Virus record (IMG/VR): IMGVR_UViG_3300006803_000122
Coordinates: 1 to 20,581 of that record
Origin: a virus
Length of the DNA stretch: 20,581 nucleotides
Strand: one strand, 5' to 3'
Positions within the stretch are counted from its first letter, which is position 1, and each line of letters starts with the position of its first letter. The position numbers and the translations under genes were made by a program. The notes beneath the pieces were generated by a model. That model had not been told where the DNA came from and did not search any database. It saw only the letters and a list, made by a program, of their open reading frames with translations. Of the stretch, positions 6,020 through 12,054 are shown piece after piece.

Positions 6020-6630
6020 GCGAAGAGAATGCTTTAAACATTTACCAGCGAGTAAATAAAGTTATGGGTGAGTGCGTTTATTTGCAGAAAACGCAGGCGC
6101 AGCAAGGCAAGGGTATTAAATACGATGAAGTCATGGCAATGATTAGACAGCTTTTGATTGCTAACGGTATTGTTATGGTGACAACTCAAGAAAGTTTAGA
6201 GTGCTTGGCGGGTGTCGAAGGTACAAAGCAAAAGGTTTATCAAGGAAAGTTTTCATTAAAGCTTGTCAATATGGATAAGCCAGAAGAATTTATTGAACAT
6301 ACAGCATACGCACAAGGCATGGATGGCGGAGATAAGGGGGCGGGGAAGGCTCACACATACGCAATGAAAGCCATGCTGGTTAAGGGGTTCGGTATTGAAA
6401 CAGGTGAAGACGAAGAGAGTCGCGCAGAAAAGATGGAAAAGCGCAATATCATTGACCCATATCAATATACAGCGTTAGGGAAGTTCTGTGTTAATCCAGA
6501 TACAAACGAATGGACTAATACTGGGCTTGCTCTAATGAAGGCATATAACATCCCCAGTATTGCCGATTTGCCCGCATCAAAGTTTGATGAAGCGCTAAAG
6601 AGGGCTAAAGGTCATGCAGATAATAAGTGA
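6016..6630 (+). CDS. erf: ERF-family single-strand annealing recombinase
   Basis: A 204-residue protein of the ERF superfamily (P22 Erf type), which anneals complementary DNA strands in phage recombination. The diagnostic core is at about residues 101-134: GMDGGDKGAGKAHTYAMKAM followed by GFGIETGEDEE, preceded by KYDEVMAMIRQLLIANGI. The start at 6016 was chosen because GAGGTGA lies seven bases upstream; a longer in-frame extension to 5938 is Asn/Ser-rich, lacks an SD and overlaps the small membrane ORF. It overlaps the YqaJ-type exonuclease by 17 bases, the usual recombinase plus exonuclease pair. Confidence 0.9.
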   Translation: MSEENALNIYQRVNKVMGECVYLQKTQAQQGKGIKYDEVMAMIRQLLIANGIVMVTTQESLECLAGVEGTKQKVYQGKFSLKLVNMDKPEEFIEHTAYAQGMDGGDKGAGKAHTYAMKAMLVKGFGIETGEDEESRAEKMEKRNIIDPYQYTALGKFCVNPDTNEWTNTGLALMKAYNIPSIADLPASKFDEALKRAKGHADNK

Positions 6631-7222
6631 TATAGACCAGTCCAGTGATGAATGGCTAGACCTGCGAATGGGCTTTGTGACGGCCTCAAGATTTAAAGAC
6701 GTAATGGCAAAGGGTGCAGGTAAGACACGAAAATCATACATGATCGAGATAGCGTCTGAAATCATCACAGGGCAACGTGAAGAAAAGTTTAACTCTTCAC
6801 ACATGGAATGGGGAACCGAGACGGAGCCGCAAGCTAGAGCCATGTACGAGCTAGAAACTGGGCATAGTGTGGATGAAATAGCCTTTGCTCACTTTGATGA
6901 TGTAAAAATTGGTTGCTCGCCTGATGGCTTGGTTGGTGATGATGGTTTGGTTGAGTTTAAATGCCCTAAAACCAGCACCCAGATTGAAACTTACCTATCA
7001 GGAAAAATGCCAATAGGACACAAAGCGCAAGTGCAGGGGCAAATATGGGTAATGGAGCGCCAGTGGTGTGATTTTGTATCTTTCGACCCGCGCATAAATG
7101 GAGTATCTGGATATTTTATGCAGCGCATAGAGCGTGATGATGAATATATGGAGCAGCTTGGCATTGAGTGCGACAAATTTATTAAAGAATTAAATGAAAT
7201 GATCGAAAAATTAACTAACTAG
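6614..7222 (+). CDS. YqaJ-type phage exonuclease
   Basis: A 202-residue PD-(D/E)XK nuclease of the YqaJ/lambda-exonuclease class. Motifs are SSDEWLDLRMGFVTASRF at 10-27, EWGTETEP near 65, GCSPDGLVGDDGLVEFKCPK at 100-119 with D104, E114 and K116 as likely metal-binding and catalytic residues, and HKAQVQGQIWV near 136-146. It should resect double-strand ends to give single strands for the Erf-like protein. Length matches the family. Its ATG lies inside the end of erf, so the two are probably co-translated. Confidence 0.9.
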   Translation: MQIISDIDQSSDEWLDLRMGFVTASRFKDVMAKGAGKTRKSYMIEIASEIITGQREEKFNSSHMEWGTETEPQARAMYELETGHSVDEIAFAHFDDVKIGCSPDGLVGDDGLVEFKCPKTSTQIETYLSGKMPIGHKAQVQGQIWVMERQWCDFVSFDPRINGVSGYFMQRIERDDEYMEQLGIECDKFIKELNEMIEKLTN

Positions 7223-7235
7223 ATAGGAATAAAGA

Positions 7236-7565
7236 ATGAAAGACTTAATGGTAAAGACAGGAACATATATTAATGGACAAGGTGAAGAGAAGGGTGAGTG
7301 GGTAAAAATTGGGGCTTTAGGTGAGAGTGCGAATGGCTTATATGTGTTGCTAGACCCTGCAGTTAATCTAGCAGGACTGCTAATGAAGCAAGCAATACAT
7401 AACCCAGAAAAGGCGGGAAAGTCGGTTATGGTATCTATATTTGATAGGGAGAATAAAGCAGCGGCACCGCCACAACAGGCACCACATAGCCCACAGCAAT
7501 ACCAAGCTCCGCCGCCTCCGCAGCAATATCAAGCGCCACACCCAAATGATTATCAGCGGAAGTAA
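7236..7565 (+). CDS. Hypothetical recombination-module protein with Pro/Gln-rich tail
   Basis: A 109-residue protein with a folded N-terminus (VKTGTYINGQGEEKGEWVKI, then GLYVLLDP) and a disordered tail from about residue 75 rich in Pro, Gln and Ala, with two QQYQAP copies. The shape, a compact beta domain plus a disordered tail, and the place after the annealing protein and exonuclease suggest a single-strand DNA-binding or accessory recombination protein. That role is inference, and the tail lacks the acidic SSB tip. The ATG at 7236 has an AGGA SD. Confidence 0.65.
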   Translation: MKDLMVKTGTYINGQGEEKGEWVKIGALGESANGLYVLLDPAVNLAGLLMKQAIHNPEKAGKSVMVSIFDRENKAAAPPQQAPHSPQQYQAPPPPQQYQAPHPNDYQRK

Positions 7566-7582
7566 CAACAAAGGAGATAAGC

Positions 7583-7858
7583 ATGAAAATTGATAATTTA
7601 AGCATTGAAAGAAAAGCATCTTATGATGACAATTACCCTAATATGCTAGTTGGACTAGTCCAGATGAAAGGCGACCACGGAAAAATTGAGGTGAAGCTTT
7701 CAAGCAAAACTGTTGGGTCTATTTTTGAATTGATTAAAGAAGATGTTGCTCGTGTAGCAAAATACAACGCTTCTGAGTCAGCACAGGCCGTTGAGGAGGC
7801 TGTAGGGGAGGCGCGTTTGCTTTCTCAGTCTGTCGCCATAGACGCAATTCCATTCTAA
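7583..7858 (+). CDS. Conserved phage hypothetical protein
   Basis: A 91-residue acidic protein. The first half is beta-like (LVGLVQMKGDHGKIEVKLSS), followed by an amphipathic helix (VGSIFELIKEDVARVAKY) and an Ala/Glu-rich helix near the end. I know similar small proteins from the recombination cluster of phages, without function. A strong SD (AAAGGAGAT) precedes the ATG at 7583. Confidence 0.65.
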   Translation: MKIDNLSIERKASYDDNYPNMLVGLVQMKGDHGKIEVKLSSKTVGSIFELIKEDVARVAKYNASESAQAVEEAVGEARLLSQSVAIDAIPF

Positions 7859-7900
7859 CAACAGTCGCGGTTAATAGCCGCCATAATAGAGGGTAAGAAG

Positions 7901-8083
7901 ATGATAGAAGCTATTCAGAATACAGCGGGGTTATTTTTTCTCTTGGCAATGACGTGTATTTTTTTCGATAAAGAAAGGGAGGTTTTAGGTGAGTGTTATA
8001 TTTGCGGGCTTACTGTCGCAATCACCTTAATATTATCTGTTGCGGTAATTTTCGTTACAGCATTAATTAGAATTTGGACATAG
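7901..8083 (+). CDS. Small two-pass membrane protein
   Basis: A 60-residue protein with two membrane segments at about residues 5-22 and 36-57, joined by a charged loop (DKEREVLGE). AGAGGGTAAG gives a good SD for the ATG at 7901. Early phage membrane proteins of this size may act in superinfection exclusion or envelope changes. Its position far from the holin argues against a direct lysis role. Confidence 0.55.
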   Translation: MIEAIQNTAGLFFLLAMTCIFFDKEREVLGECYICGLTVAITLILSVAVIFVTALIRIWT

Positions 8084-8111
8084 CACAGGGAGCAAAGCCA
8101 AGGCTTAACAA

Positions 8112-8150
8112 GCGGGTGACGCCTATCGAAGAAGCGCAACCTTCACCCGC
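8112..8150. repeat. 8-bp GC-rich inverted repeat in an 89-bp gap
   Basis: GCGGGTGA (8112-8119) and TCACCCGC (8143-8150) are perfect complements around a 23-base interior that also allows a CGC/GCG pairing. A second small hairpin, AAGCC with GGCTT around AA, lies at 8095-8106. No T-run follows, so a terminator is unlikely. The gap 8084-8172 has no ORF and may form an RNA structure or bind a regulator. Confidence 0.45.
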
Positions 8151-8172
8151 ATCTTATAACTAACAGGTGAAT

Positions 8173-8361
8173 ATGATGACAATACCAACGAAGATGGAGC
8201 CTAAAGATATGTATGAAAACTTCGGGGTGTATGAAAAGTGCGTATTCTGCAGAAACACCACTAGATTCTGGCATGAGCGAACAAACAACCCTGTATGCAA
8301 TACTTGCGCAAAGCAACATAAGGTTGCCGAGCTTCATAACTATACAGCTACTAAGAGGTGA
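8173..8361 (+). CDS. Hypothetical zinc-finger-like protein
   Basis: A 62-residue protein with two CxxC pairs (CVFC near residue 23 and CNTC near 42) separated by about 16 residues, consistent with one bound zinc. The rest is basic (KQHKVAELHNYTATKR at the end), so nucleic-acid binding is possible. The ATG at 8173 is preferred over a GTG at 8167 because CAGGTGA spaces properly to it. Function is unknown. Confidence 0.6.
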   Translation: MMTIPTKMEPKDMYENFGVYEKCVFCRNTTRFWHERTNNPVCNTCAKQHKVAELHNYTATKR

Positions 8362-8364
8362 TTT

Positions 8365-8658
8365 ATGCGAAACGCAAAGAAAGAACTTGAGCAACACGTT
8401 TCCGATATGGATGTTGAGCTGATACGAATAGTATCTGGGTGCAGTTATGGCGGCACGCCGCAACAAGCCATAGAGGGAAGTCTTAATGAAGTATTGCCAC
8501 GGCTAGATTTTGATTATGATAGTGGGTACGGAGGGCAAGAGCTATTCGGTTATATTTGGTATGCGGATGGTACATGGTCTGAACGTGGAGAATATGATGG
8601 TAGTGAGTGGTGGGAGCATATGACACGACCACCTCTGGATATAGAAATAGATAATTAA
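8365..8658 (+). CDS. Hypothetical acidic protein
   Basis: A 97-residue acidic protein of unknown function. The N-terminal half is helical (AKKELEQHVSDMDVELIRIV); the C-terminal half is rich in Tyr, Trp, Gly and Asp (FDYDSGYGGQELFGYIWYAD, then YDGSEWWEHMTRPP). The strongly acidic aromatic C-terminus has the look of a DNA-mimic or partner-binding surface, but this is speculation. GAGGTGA seven bases before the ATG at 8365 is a strong SD. Confidence 0.6.
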   Translation: MRNAKKELEQHVSDMDVELIRIVSGCSYGGTPQQAIEGSLNEVLPRLDFDYDSGYGGQELFGYIWYADGTWSERGEYDGSEWWEHMTRPPLDIEIDN

Positions 8659-8677
8659 CACAGATAAGGGGTAAGTG

Positions 8678-8884
8678 ATGGAAGATTTAATTAAAGCTTT
8701 GCAAATATTACTAAAATACGGGAACCCAAAATGGCCTACATGGTGTGAACATGACTGCCTACATGTTTGCGATATTGATAGCGAGAAAGTTAGCGAGGAA
8801 GATAGGGTCGAGCTAGATAAGCTCGGATTTATTGTTGATGAGGATGGGGGTGGTTTTATGTCATACCGCTTTGGCAGCGCATAA
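8678..8884 (+). CDS. Hypothetical small phage protein
   Basis: A 68-residue acidic protein. It starts MEDLIKALQILLKYGNPKWP and contains CEHDCLHVCDID, then KLGFIVDEDGGGFMSYRFGS. I recall relatives with the LLKYGNPxWPTxCEHD pattern in phage accessory regions, uncharacterised. C23, H25, C27 and C31 could bind a metal. I chose the ATG at 8678 over a GTG one codon upstream, with AAGGGG as SD. Confidence 0.65.
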   Translation: MEDLIKALQILLKYGNPKWPTWCEHDCLHVCDIDSEKVSEEDRVELDKLGFIVDEDGGGFMSYRFGSA

Positions 8885-8902
8885 CACAGGATAGATAACA
8901 CT

Positions 8903-9244
8903 ATGAGACTAGGAGAAAAACAAGAGCTGTTTATGCGGCTACTCCCTCGCTTAATTGATAAAGCCCACGAATTAGGGTTTGAAATACGAGGGGGCGATTT
9001 ATTTCGTGACCCGCGTGTGCATGGTACGCACGGAACCAAGGAAGGATACGGACGATCACGCTCAAACCATAAACTTAAACTGGCTATTGATCTTAACCTG
9101 TTTCGTGATGGTAGTTATATTGCTGATACCGCAGGTCACAGAGAGCTAGGCGAATGGTGGGAGCAGCAAAACGAGCTTTGCCGATGGGGCGGACGCTTTA
9201 ATGATGGCAATCACTACTCATTAACACACTGGGGTGGCGCGTAG
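8903..9244 (+). CDS. M15-family (VanY-type) peptidase, likely endolysin
   Basis: A 113-residue protein of the M15 metallopeptidase family. Likely zinc ligands are H56 and D63 in SNHKLKLAIDL and H104 in DGNHYSL; E85 in GEWWEQQ could be the catalytic base. The N-terminus (LGEKQELFMRLLPRLIDKAH) matches the usual start of short phage M15 endolysins. These cleave peptide cross-bridges in peptidoglycan to lyse the host. No signal peptide or membrane segment is visible, so it needs the holin to reach the wall. It is read from the early operon, about 1.4 kb before the holin rather than beside it, which is unusual. Confidence 0.85.
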   Translation: MRLGEKQELFMRLLPRLIDKAHELGFEIRGGDLFRDPRVHGTHGTKEGYGRSRSNHKLKLAIDLNLFRDGSYIADTAGHRELGEWWEQQNELCRWGGRFNDGNHYSLTHWGGA

Positions 9245-9324
9245 TAAAACAATCACTTAATAAAACATTGCGCTATTGGTGATATTGAACGATTCTAGTA
9301 TTAACACTAACGCAGGAGATTACC

Positions 9325-9552
9325 ATGATTGATTTACTAAAAGAAATAACACCAAGCAATTTAGCTGATTTGGAGCGTGTAGCAGAAAAGGGAATCATTC
9401 AGTGCTTTGACGACGACGACGACATGGCACTACAAACAATAGATTTTGTATCTTATCTACTTGTAGATTATATAAAAGAGAATAGCGCAGTATTAACGGG
9501 TTTAACAATGAATACATCCAGCGTGTTCACGGGTAATAATACGATACATTGA
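9325..9552 (+). CDS. Hypothetical acidic protein
   Basis: A 75-residue acidic protein of unknown function. A run of five GAC codons at 9409-9423 encodes DDDDD after CF, and the flanks are helical (IDLLKEITPSNLADLERVAE; TIDFVSYLLVDYIKE). The GAC run is a simple repeat that could change length by slippage. The ATG at 9325 has a good SD (CAGGAGAT). The preceding 80 bases (9245-9324) hold nothing I can identify. Confidence 0.55.
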   Translation: MIDLLKEITPSNLADLERVAEKGIIQCFDDDDDMALQTIDFVSYLLVDYIKENSAVLTGLTMNTSSVFTGNNTIH

Positions 9553-9562
9553 GGGGTGATTT

Positions 9563-9748
9563 ATGGTTGATGATATAAACCTTAAGCCGTTGTTATGTTG
9601 TGAGGGTGATATTAGAGATGAGTTCGAGGACTTTATAAAAGGGTTAAGCGTGGTGAAATATTCTCTTGATCGTGATGAGAACGAAGAGTATAAGCAACCA
9701 GCCGTTTTTCATATGTGGACTGGCTTCTGTTTAGGGAAAGCCTTATAA
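9563..9748 (+). CDS. Hypothetical small protein
   Basis: A 61-residue acidic protein of unknown function (MVDDINLKPLLCCEGDIRDE, ending MWTGFCLGKAL). GAGGGGTGA before the ATG at 9563 is a strong SD, the main reason for calling it. It follows 9325-9552 closely and is probably co-translated. Confidence 0.55.
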   Translation: MVDDINLKPLLCCEGDIRDEFEDFIKGLSVVKYSLDRDENEEYKQPAVFHMWTGFCLGKAL

Positions 9749-9771
9749 CACTATAATGCATAGGATAAATA

Positions 9772-10122
9772 ATGCAGCGTAAAGCAACAAAGAACACGAG
9801 AGGTGCAAACGCAGAAGAAAAGCGATTTATGGCGTGGACTAAAGATCAGCCGTGTATCAATTGCGGTAATCCTTCTCCTTCGATAGTTGATCACGTATAC
9901 GGCTCATGCTTCAAGCATCTAAAGGTTTTAATCGGTCATTGGTTCGTTATACCTTTATGCGTAGAGTGCGACACAGTAAAGACTATAGGATCGTGCAGGG
10001 GCTTTATAAACAAGTTTGGCTCATTGGCTGGCTTGTGGCTAAAAAGCGTGGGAGGCAGTGATTTTGATCCGCCTTACGAGGTTGTAATGTCTATTGAAGA
10101 CTTAGAGAGAAAAGGGTTATGA
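9772..10122 (+). CDS. Zinc-binding HNH-like (NinG/Ref/DUF968-type) recombination protein
   Basis: A 116-residue protein with two CxxC knuckles (C28/C31 in PCINCG and C63/C66 in PLCVEC) flanking D40-H41 in SIVDHVYGS, the layout of a treble-clef HNH nuclease. Proteins of the NinG, Ref and DUF968 groups have this pattern and often sit beside a Holliday-junction resolvase, as here. I cannot decide between those groups by eye, and the third HNH position is not clear. It overlaps rusA by four bases (ATGA). It probably processes DNA during phage recombination or maturation. Confidence 0.65.
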   Translation: MQRKATKNTRGANAEEKRFMAWTKDQPCINCGNPSPSIVDHVYGSCFKHLKVLIGHWFVIPLCVECDTVKTIGSCRGFINKFGSLAGLWLKSVGGSDFDPPYEVVMSIEDLERKGL

Positions 10123-10457
10123 ATGGTTACGGTATAAAGATTAAACCTCTATCGGTAAACAAAGCATGGAAGGGGCGAAGGTTTAAAACTGATACCTACA
10201 AGAAGTATGAGAGAGATGTTATTTTGTTGCTGCCAAAAATAGAGGTGCCAGAGGGTAAGCTGTGCGTTCATTTAGAGTTTGGTTTTAGCAATAAGCAGAG
10301 TGATGCAGACAATCCAGTAAAATTATTTATCGACATATTGCAAAAGAAGTACGGGTTTAACGATAATAAGATATACAGCTATGTTATTAATAAAGCTGAT
10401 ACCGTAAAGGGCGCGGAATACATCATGTTTAATATTACCGCGTTAAATGAGGGTTAA
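10119..10457 (+). CDS. rusA: RusA-type Holliday-junction resolvase
   Basis: A 112-residue protein of the RusA family, which cuts four-way DNA junctions with Mg2+. The catalytic region SDADNPVKLFIDIL (61-74) supplies D62, D64, N65, K68 and D72, and NDNKIYSY near 81-88 supplies the conserved second acidic site (D82). Length fits the family (about 120). It completes the phage recombination set with the Erf-like protein and exonuclease, and would resolve branched concatemers before packaging. It is the last gene before the non-coding structured interval. Confidence 0.9.
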   Translation: MNGYGIKIKPLSVNKAWKGRRFKTDTYKKYERDVILLLPKIEVPEGKLCVHLEFGFSNKQSDADNPVKLFIDILQKKYGFNDNKIYSYVINKADTVKGAEYIMFNITALNEG

Positions 10458-10464
10458 TTAGTAG

Positions 10465-10470
10465 TATAAT
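10465..10470 (+). promoter_or_regulatory. Perfect -10 box, candidate late promoter
   Basis: TATAAT at 10465-10470 is a perfect sigma-70 -10 box. The best -35 at 17-bp spacing is only GTTAAA (10442-10447), 3 of 6, so an activator may be needed. A start seven or eight bases downstream falls at 10477-10478, the first base of the long closing stem described next. It would drive the holin and late genes. Confidence 0.55.
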
Positions 10471-10476
10471 ATAGGC

Positions 10477-10593
10477 TGTTTAGATGAGAGTAAAAGATTC
10501 AGCAAGTGTTGTCTTCGCAAAAGGAGTGGGGGCGACCTAGCTTATGACATTCTGCTGTTTCTCTATGACCCCACATAGACTCTCTTCTAAATA
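10477..10593 (+). ncRNA. Candidate structured RNA (leader of the late operon) with pseudoknot
   Basis: No ORF fills 10458-10613. The closing stem pairs 10477-10491 with 10579-10593 over 15 positions: 13 Watson-Crick, one G-U and one T-T mismatch. Inside, CAGCA (10500-10504) pairs with TGCTG (10553-10557), TGTC (10510-10513) with GACA (10546-10549), and TCGC (10515-10518) with GCGA (10532-10535). CTATG (10563-10567) pairs with CATAG (10574-10578) around the loop ACCCCA. That loop can pair with the GTGGGG at 10526-10531, giving a kissing or pseudoknot contact. No T-run follows, so it is not a simple terminator. A cis leader, antitermination element or small RNA are all possible. Confidence 0.6.
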
Positions 10594-10613
10594 TCTTAAT
10601 AACAGGGGGCTTT

Positions 10614-10982
10614 ATGTTCGAGAAACTAATCTCACCAATCACTAGTATTATCGACAAATTCATACCAGATGCCGACACTAAGCAAAAGATAGCTTATGAC
10701 TTAGCAACTCTTGCCGATAACCACGCACAAGAAATAGCGCTGGCACAGATCGAGTTAAACCGAGAAGAGGCTAAGGGTAATTGGTTTCAAGCAGGATGGC
10801 GGCCACTCACAGGGTGGGTATGCGTCTCTGGTTTCGCAGTTAATTTTTTATTGTCGCCTATCGCCGCTGGTTTTGGTGTTGAGATACCTCAAGCAGATAC
10901 CGCAACTATGCTACCTGTTTTAATGGGTATGCTCGGTCTTGGCACGTTAAGAACTTACGAGAAATCAAAGTACATTAATTAA
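10614..10982 (+). CDS. Holin of the GTA 3-TM type
   Basis: A 122-residue protein that resembles the 3-TM holin family of gene transfer agents and phages. The hallmark is the amphipathic N-terminal region followed by NWFQAGWRPLTGWVCVSGFA at residues 56-75. Membrane segments are at about 64-86 and 98-114, plus a possible amphipathic one near 1-18. It should form pores in the inner membrane that release the endolysin at lysis. The ATG at 10614 has an AGGGGG SD and is the first gene after the structured leader, consistent with late expression. Confidence 0.85.
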   Translation: MFEKLISPITSIIDKFIPDADTKQKIAYDLATLADNHAQEIALAQIELNREEAKGNWFQAGWRPLTGWVCVSGFAVNFLLSPIAAGFGVEIPQADTATMLPVLMGMLGLGTLRTYEKSKYIN

Positions 10983-10994
10983 TAGGAGGGATTT

Positions 10995-11117
10995 ATGCCA
11001 GTCTCAAAAGTAAAACGAGTATCTAATCCAGTAAAAAGCAAAGCTAAAACAAGTAAGCCTAAACGAGTCGCTGCAAGTAAGCCTAAAACAAGTAAACCCA
11101 AGAAAGCTAAGGCTTAA
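10995..11117 (+). CDS. Lysine-rich 40-residue protein with internal repeats
   Basis: A 40-residue, strongly basic peptide (MPVSKVKRVSNPVKSKAKTS, then repeats of SKPK) resembling histone H1-like tails. The 14-bp CAAGTAAGCCTAAA occurs at 11050 and 11074, with a degenerate third copy near 11089, so it grew by tandem duplication. AGGAGGG gives a strong SD for the ATG at 10995. It could bind DNA or the anionic membrane or cell wall; its position in the lysis cluster does not decide. Confidence 0.6.
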   Translation: MPVSKVKRVSNPVKSKAKTSKPKRVAASKPKTSKPKKAKA

Positions 11118-11119
11118 TA

Positions 11120-11551
11120 GTGAGTGCCTCTGATATTATCGCTGTTTTCATTATGTGCAAACTGGGGTCAAAATGGAAAGAGGTGTTGCTGGGCTGCAGT
11201 TTCGTTATATTGATTGAGTCTATAACCGTCTTACATAAGAACTATAGTGGCATTTATACCTATTGGATTTATGTTTTCTATGCGTATATTTGCTATATCT
11301 TCTACATGGTGTCACCTAAATCATCTTTTATGCTAAAAGATGCGTACATTTTTCACTTAATCGCTTATGCCGTATTTGGCTTTGAGGCTTTATTGTCCGA
11401 CTACAATGTTATAATGGGTTATGGATTTTCTGACACTGAACGTAGTGTAATAATGCATGGCTGCTTAATGATGTTAGTGTTTGCGGTGATTTATGATAAA
11501 CTCTCTACTATTAAATATGGACGTGCTAGAGCTAATTTCTATCTGCCTTAG
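11120..11551 (+). CDS. Multi-pass membrane protein in the lysis region
   Basis: A 143-residue protein with about four membrane segments, near residues 22-37, 47-65, 75-93 and 109-125, and many Tyr and Phe. It starts with GTG at 11120, three bases after the Lys-rich gene stop. I do not recognise the family. A second holin, an antiholin or a superinfection-exclusion protein are possible from the neighbourhood. Its end overlaps a small alternative-frame ORF at 11493. Confidence 0.6.
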   Translation: MSASDIIAVFIMCKLGSKWKEVLLGCSFVILIESITVLHKNYSGIYTYWIYVFYAYICYIFYMVSPKSSFMLKDAYIFHLIAYAVFGFEALLSDYNVIMGYGFSDTERSVIMHGCLMMLVFAVIYDKLSTIKYGRARANFYLP

Positions 11552-11645
11552 CTTGGCACCTTTTCCGATTATTATAGTGAGCTGGGTTTATGACCGTTAC
11601 AAAGGACGACATACAAAATCTGCACATAAAGGTAGATGCAAATAA
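11493..11645 (+). CDS. Possible overlapping small membrane protein
   Basis: A 50-residue ORF in another frame that overlaps the end of the upstream gene by 59 bases and the start of the downstream one by 56. It starts MINSLLLNMDVLELISICLS and has a membrane segment at about residues 12-32, then a very basic tail (DRYKGRHTKSAHKGRCK). GCGGTG just before the ATG at 11493 is a usable SD. The hydrophobic plus basic layout and the way it spans the 38-base gap suggest it may be real, perhaps a lysis accessory protein. Chance overlap cannot be excluded. Confidence 0.35.
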   Translation: MINSLLLNMDVLELISICLSLAPFPIIIVSWVYDRYKGRHTKSAHKGRCK

Positions 11646-11943
11646 GCTTGAAATGCATCAAGCCATGAATGACAGTGTGGCAAAACCACTTAACGAGTTA
11701 ACTATAGAAATACGAGAGTTAATTGTAGATAACAGGCATCAAGCAGAAGCGAACATAAGAATCAGTAAAGATATTGAGAAGCTAAAAACCCTAACATCGG
11801 GACAAGAAATCCTAATATCAAAACTAGAATTAAATCAAAGCGGCATTTTATGGGTTATGACTAAGTGCGGAGTCCCGCTAATTATTGCAGCATTAAGCGC
11901 AAATGGTATTGTGGGCTTACTTAAATATTTAAACGGACAATAA
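11590..11943 (+). CDS. Coiled-coil protein with C-terminal membrane anchor
   Basis: A 117-residue protein with a long helical, coiled-coil-like N-terminus (about 1-85, with NELTIEIRELIVDNRHQAEA and SKDIEKLKTLTSGQEILISK) and one membrane segment at about 88-112. This layout resembles XhlA-like lysis proteins and some antiholins, but sequence similarity is not convincing. The SD is weak (GAGCTGGGTT). It probably acts in the inner membrane together with the holin. Confidence 0.65.
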   Translation: MTVTKDDIQNLHIKVDANKLEMHQAMNDSVAKPLNELTIEIRELIVDNRHQAEANIRISKDIEKLKTLTSGQEILISKLELNQSGILWVMTKCGVPLIIAALSANGIVGLLKYLNGQ

Positions 11944-11947
11944 TATT

Positions 11948-12043
11948 ATGAGTACCTGTCAATGTTGCGGAAAGGATGTAGAGCTAGATGCAAACGGTGC
12001 CGTTGAGTGCCGCACGCCAACTGACTGTTATTTTATATATTAA
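11948..12043 (+). CDS. Tiny zinc-knuckle protein
   Basis: A 31-residue ORF, MSTCQCCGKDVELDANGAVE then CRTPTDCYFIY, with cysteines at 4, 6, 7, 21 and 27, consistent with a single zinc knuckle. Short phage proteins of this kind occur near structural genes, function unknown. It starts four bases after the upstream stop and has no strong SD, so it would rely on coupling. Confidence 0.4.
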   Translation: MSTCQCCGKDVELDANGAVECRTPTDCYFIY

Positions 12044-12054
12044 AGGGTTTATTC

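Noticed and set aside
7867-7881. GCGG/CCGC hairpin before 7901-8083
   Set aside because: Only four base pairs, no T-run and easily chance.
8542-9039. 165-residue minus-strand ORF with a Ser-rich sequence
   Set aside because: It lies opposite two well-supported plus-strand genes, including the M15 peptidase, and its composition (Ser, Pro, Ile rich) is that of an antisense shadow.
9409-9423. Five-fold GAC repeat as a phase-variation tract
   Set aside because: Trinucleotide changes would keep the frame and the tract is short; it only adds or removes Asp residues.
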